A DNA stretch of 7,471 nucleotides from Betaproteobacteria bacterium (GTDB lineage: Bacteria > Pseudomonadota > Gammaproteobacteria > Burkholderiales > CANMPU01). Within the stretch, counting starts at the first letter, position 1; the number at the start of each line of letters is the position of its first letter. The stretch lies in NCBI GenBank assembly GCA_947499755.1, contig CANMPU010000040.1, positions 1 through 7,471 on the forward strand, written 5' to 3'. The translations under genes were made by a program, and so were the position numbers. The notes beneath the pieces are model-generated. The model searched no databases. It was not told where the DNA came from and saw only the letters and a list, made by a program, of their open reading frames with translations. Positions 6,269-7,471 of the stretch are shown piece by piece.

Positions 6269-7042
6269 ATGGCAACGGTTTATTTAGTTGGCGCGGGCCC
6301 AGGCGCGGTAGATTTGATCACAGTGCGTTGCGCGCGTTTGTTGGCGCAAGCCGATCTTATTCTCTATGACGCATTGGTCAGCGACGATATATTGGCGCTA
6401 GCACCGCAGGCGAAAAAAATACGCGTAGGAAAACGTTGTGGGTCGGTCTCTATCGATCAACGTTTTATCAATCGCTGTCTAGTCGATGCGGCGCAAAAAT
6501 ATCAAACCGTGCTTCGCTTAAAAGGCGGCGATCCGATGTTGTTTGGTCGTGCTCACGAAGAAATCGAAGCGTTGCGCGCGGGCGGCATTTCTTTTGAAGT
6601 TGTCCCTGGTGTGACGACTGCATTAGCGGCAGCATCAGAGCTGGGTATTTCACTTACACGCCGTGGCCTCAGTCGTAGCGTTACCTTTGTAACGCCTCGA
6701 GTGGGCAGCGCTGAGGAAGCTTCAGATTGGGCGAGTCACGTCATTGCAAGCGACACTGCAGTGCTGTACATGGCCGCACAGCAAATCGAAGACGTTGCAA
6801 CAACTTTGATAGAAGGCGGGCTTCCATTGGATAGATCCGTGGTGATCATTGAAAACGTGTCGTTGCCGCAAAGTCGCAAATTTTACACAACCCTGGGTGA
6901 ACTTAGATCTGGATTGTCGTTTGAATTTGTTGGTCCCGCCGTGGTTCTCGTGGGTGAAGTGTTTGCTAGCGCCTGCGCCGACGCCATGTCGTTAGAGAAT
7001 TTTCTATCAGCGCTGCCAACATCCACAGCGGTCGGCGTTTAA
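6269..7042 (+). CDS. cobA: Uroporphyrinogen-III C-methyltransferase (stand-alone SUMT)
   Basis: The enzyme transfers two methyl groups from S-adenosylmethionine to uroporphyrinogen III, giving precorrin-2, the branch point to siroheme and cobalamin. From ATG 6269 the product is 257 residues, the size of a single SUMT domain. The family signature VGAGPGAVDLITVR lies at residues 7-20, DALVS at 35-38 and beyond, RLKGGDPMLFGR at 83-94, VVPGVTTA at 111-118, and YMA near 168. It lacks the N-terminal dehydrogenase/ferrochelatase half of CysG, so siroheme synthesis needs a separate enzyme elsewhere. The frame is open from GTG 6254, but GGGAAGA at 6256-6262 is a good Shine-Dalgarno for ATG 6269, and MATVYLVGAGPG is the natural family start. 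Adjacency to cysB favours a siroheme role. Confidence 0.92.
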   Translation: MATVYLVGAGPGAVDLITVRCARLLAQADLILYDALVSDDILALAPQAKKIRVGKRCGSVSIDQRFINRCLVDAAQKYQTVLRLKGGDPMLFGRAHEEIEALRAGGISFEVVPGVTTALAAASELGISLTRRGLSRSVTFVTPRVGSAEEASDWASHVIASDTAVLYMAAQQIEDVATTLIEGGLPLDRSVVIIENVSLPQSRKFYTTLGELRSGLSFEFVGPAVVLVGEVFASACADAMSLENFLSALPTSTAVGV

Positions 7043-7071
7043 GCAGCGCGGTCGCGTTACCCCACCAAATT

Positions 7072-7099
7072 ACCAGAATTCGAACGCACGAATGGTGGT
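7072..7099 (+). other. Hairpin after the methyltransferase gene
   Basis: ACCA and TGGT form an outer stem and ATTCG and CGAAT an inner one, separated by a two-by-two internal loop, with AACGCA as the loop. It begins 30 bases after the cobA stop and no T-run follows, so it is at most a weak or Rho-assisted terminator or an RNA-stability element. Confidence 0.3.
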
Positions 7100-7115
7100 C
7101 CGAGCAGCGCTCTTG

Positions 7116-7145
7116 TAGACCGCTTTTCGGCAAATCCAGTACAAT
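7116..7145 (+). promoter_or_regulatory. Possible promoter of ribF
   Basis: TAGACC (7116-7121) and TACAAT (7140-7145) are separated by 18 bases; the -10 matches consensus at five of six positions and the -35 at four. Transcription would start near 7152, downstream of the first in-frame ATG (7144) and upstream of ATG 7165. This supports the later start. Confidence 0.4.
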
Positions 7146-7164
7146 GAAATTTTTTTGCGAACCT

Positions 7165-7471
7165 ATGCAGATCTTACGCAAGATTCCAAAGGTGGCGAAA
7201 TCGCCAATTGCATTAGCGATTGGCAATTTCGATGGTGTTCATTTGGGGCACCAAGAAATGCTACGACGCCTGGGAAAAGCATCGCAGGATCTGAAAATTG
7301 AATCTTGCGTGATGACGTTTGAGCCACATCCGCGAGAGTTTTTTGCGCCCGATCATGCGCCGGCGCGTCTTGCCACTCTGCGTGAGAAGCTTGAACTGTT
7401 AGCTTTTTATGGTGTGCGCAAGGTACATATTTGCCGCTTTGATTTTGAGCTAGCAAAAATTAGCGCTGATG
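7165..7471 (+). CDS. ribF: Bifunctional riboflavin kinase/FAD synthetase, 5' part (runs off window)
   Basis: RibF phosphorylates riboflavin to FMN and then adenylylates it to FAD. About 102 codons are present, covering the beginning of the N-terminal FAD synthetase (nucleotidyltransferase) domain. IGNFDGVHLGHQEML near residues 19-33 holds the nucleotide-binding HLGH motif, and TFEPHPREFF follows around residues 54-63. The C-terminal kinase domain lies beyond the window. The frame also opens at ATG 7144, adding seven residues (MKFFCEP). I prefer 7165 because MQILRKIP matches the usual family start and a likely promoter -10 box overlaps ATG 7144. No strong Shine-Dalgarno is seen for either start. 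RibF commonly follows murJ in proteobacteria; here cysB and cobA lie between them. Confidence 0.93.
   Translation, partial: MQILRKIPKVAKSPIALAIGNFDGVHLGHQEMLRRLGKASQDLKIESCVMTFEPHPREFFAPDHAPARLATLREKLELLAFYGVRKVHICRFDFELAKISAD

Noticed and set aside
7163..7456. 97-residue minus-strand frame over ribF
   Set aside because: Antisense to the clear RibF N-terminus with its GNFDGVHLGH and TFEPHPREFF motifs.

Overview
The window looks like a core chromosomal segment from a betaproteobacterium, probably near Nitrosomonadales or a related lineage. ArgD, ArgF, CysB, MurJ and ribosomal protein S20 all read like betaproteobacterial family members. A DUF3579 protein, a family I associate with betaproteobacteria, sits between the arginine genes and rpsT. 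The lineage call is recall, not a search. Base composition is moderate, and I see no tRNA, rRNA or CRISPR array.

Layout: positions 1-2484 hold an arginine-biosynthesis cluster on the minus strand, transcribed argD, argF, argG with gaps of only 2 and 6 bases. ArgD makes N-acetylornithine, ArgF makes citrulline from ornithine, and ArgG makes argininosuccinate. The argG copy is odd: its first ~69 codons are clearly ArgG, but homology stops abruptly near position 107, and positions 1-106 look foreign or rearranged. Upstream of argD is a 433-base gap (2485-2917). It holds a strong hairpin plus T-run just before argD and, further upstream on the minus strand, two overlapping small reading frames that look like one short protein broken by a frameshift.

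Positions 2918-3253 encode the DUF3579 protein on the plus strand, convergent with rpsT (S20, minus). rpsT has a good sigma70-type promoter in the 134-base divergent region it shares with murJ, the lipid II flippase gene (plus). murJ ends one base from the end of cysB (minus), the LysR-type regulator of sulfur assimilation. cysB is divergent from a stand-alone uroporphyrinogen-III C-methyltransferase gene (plus), the first step toward siroheme, the cofactor of sulfite reductase, so these two form a coherent sulfur-assimilation pair. The window ends in the 5' part of ribF (plus), the riboflavin kinase/FAD synthetase.

Most of the window is ordinary housekeeping. I see no evidence of a large undescribed system. 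The points worth a second look are the broken argG, the frameshifted small gene, and the terminator-like hairpin in the argD leader.
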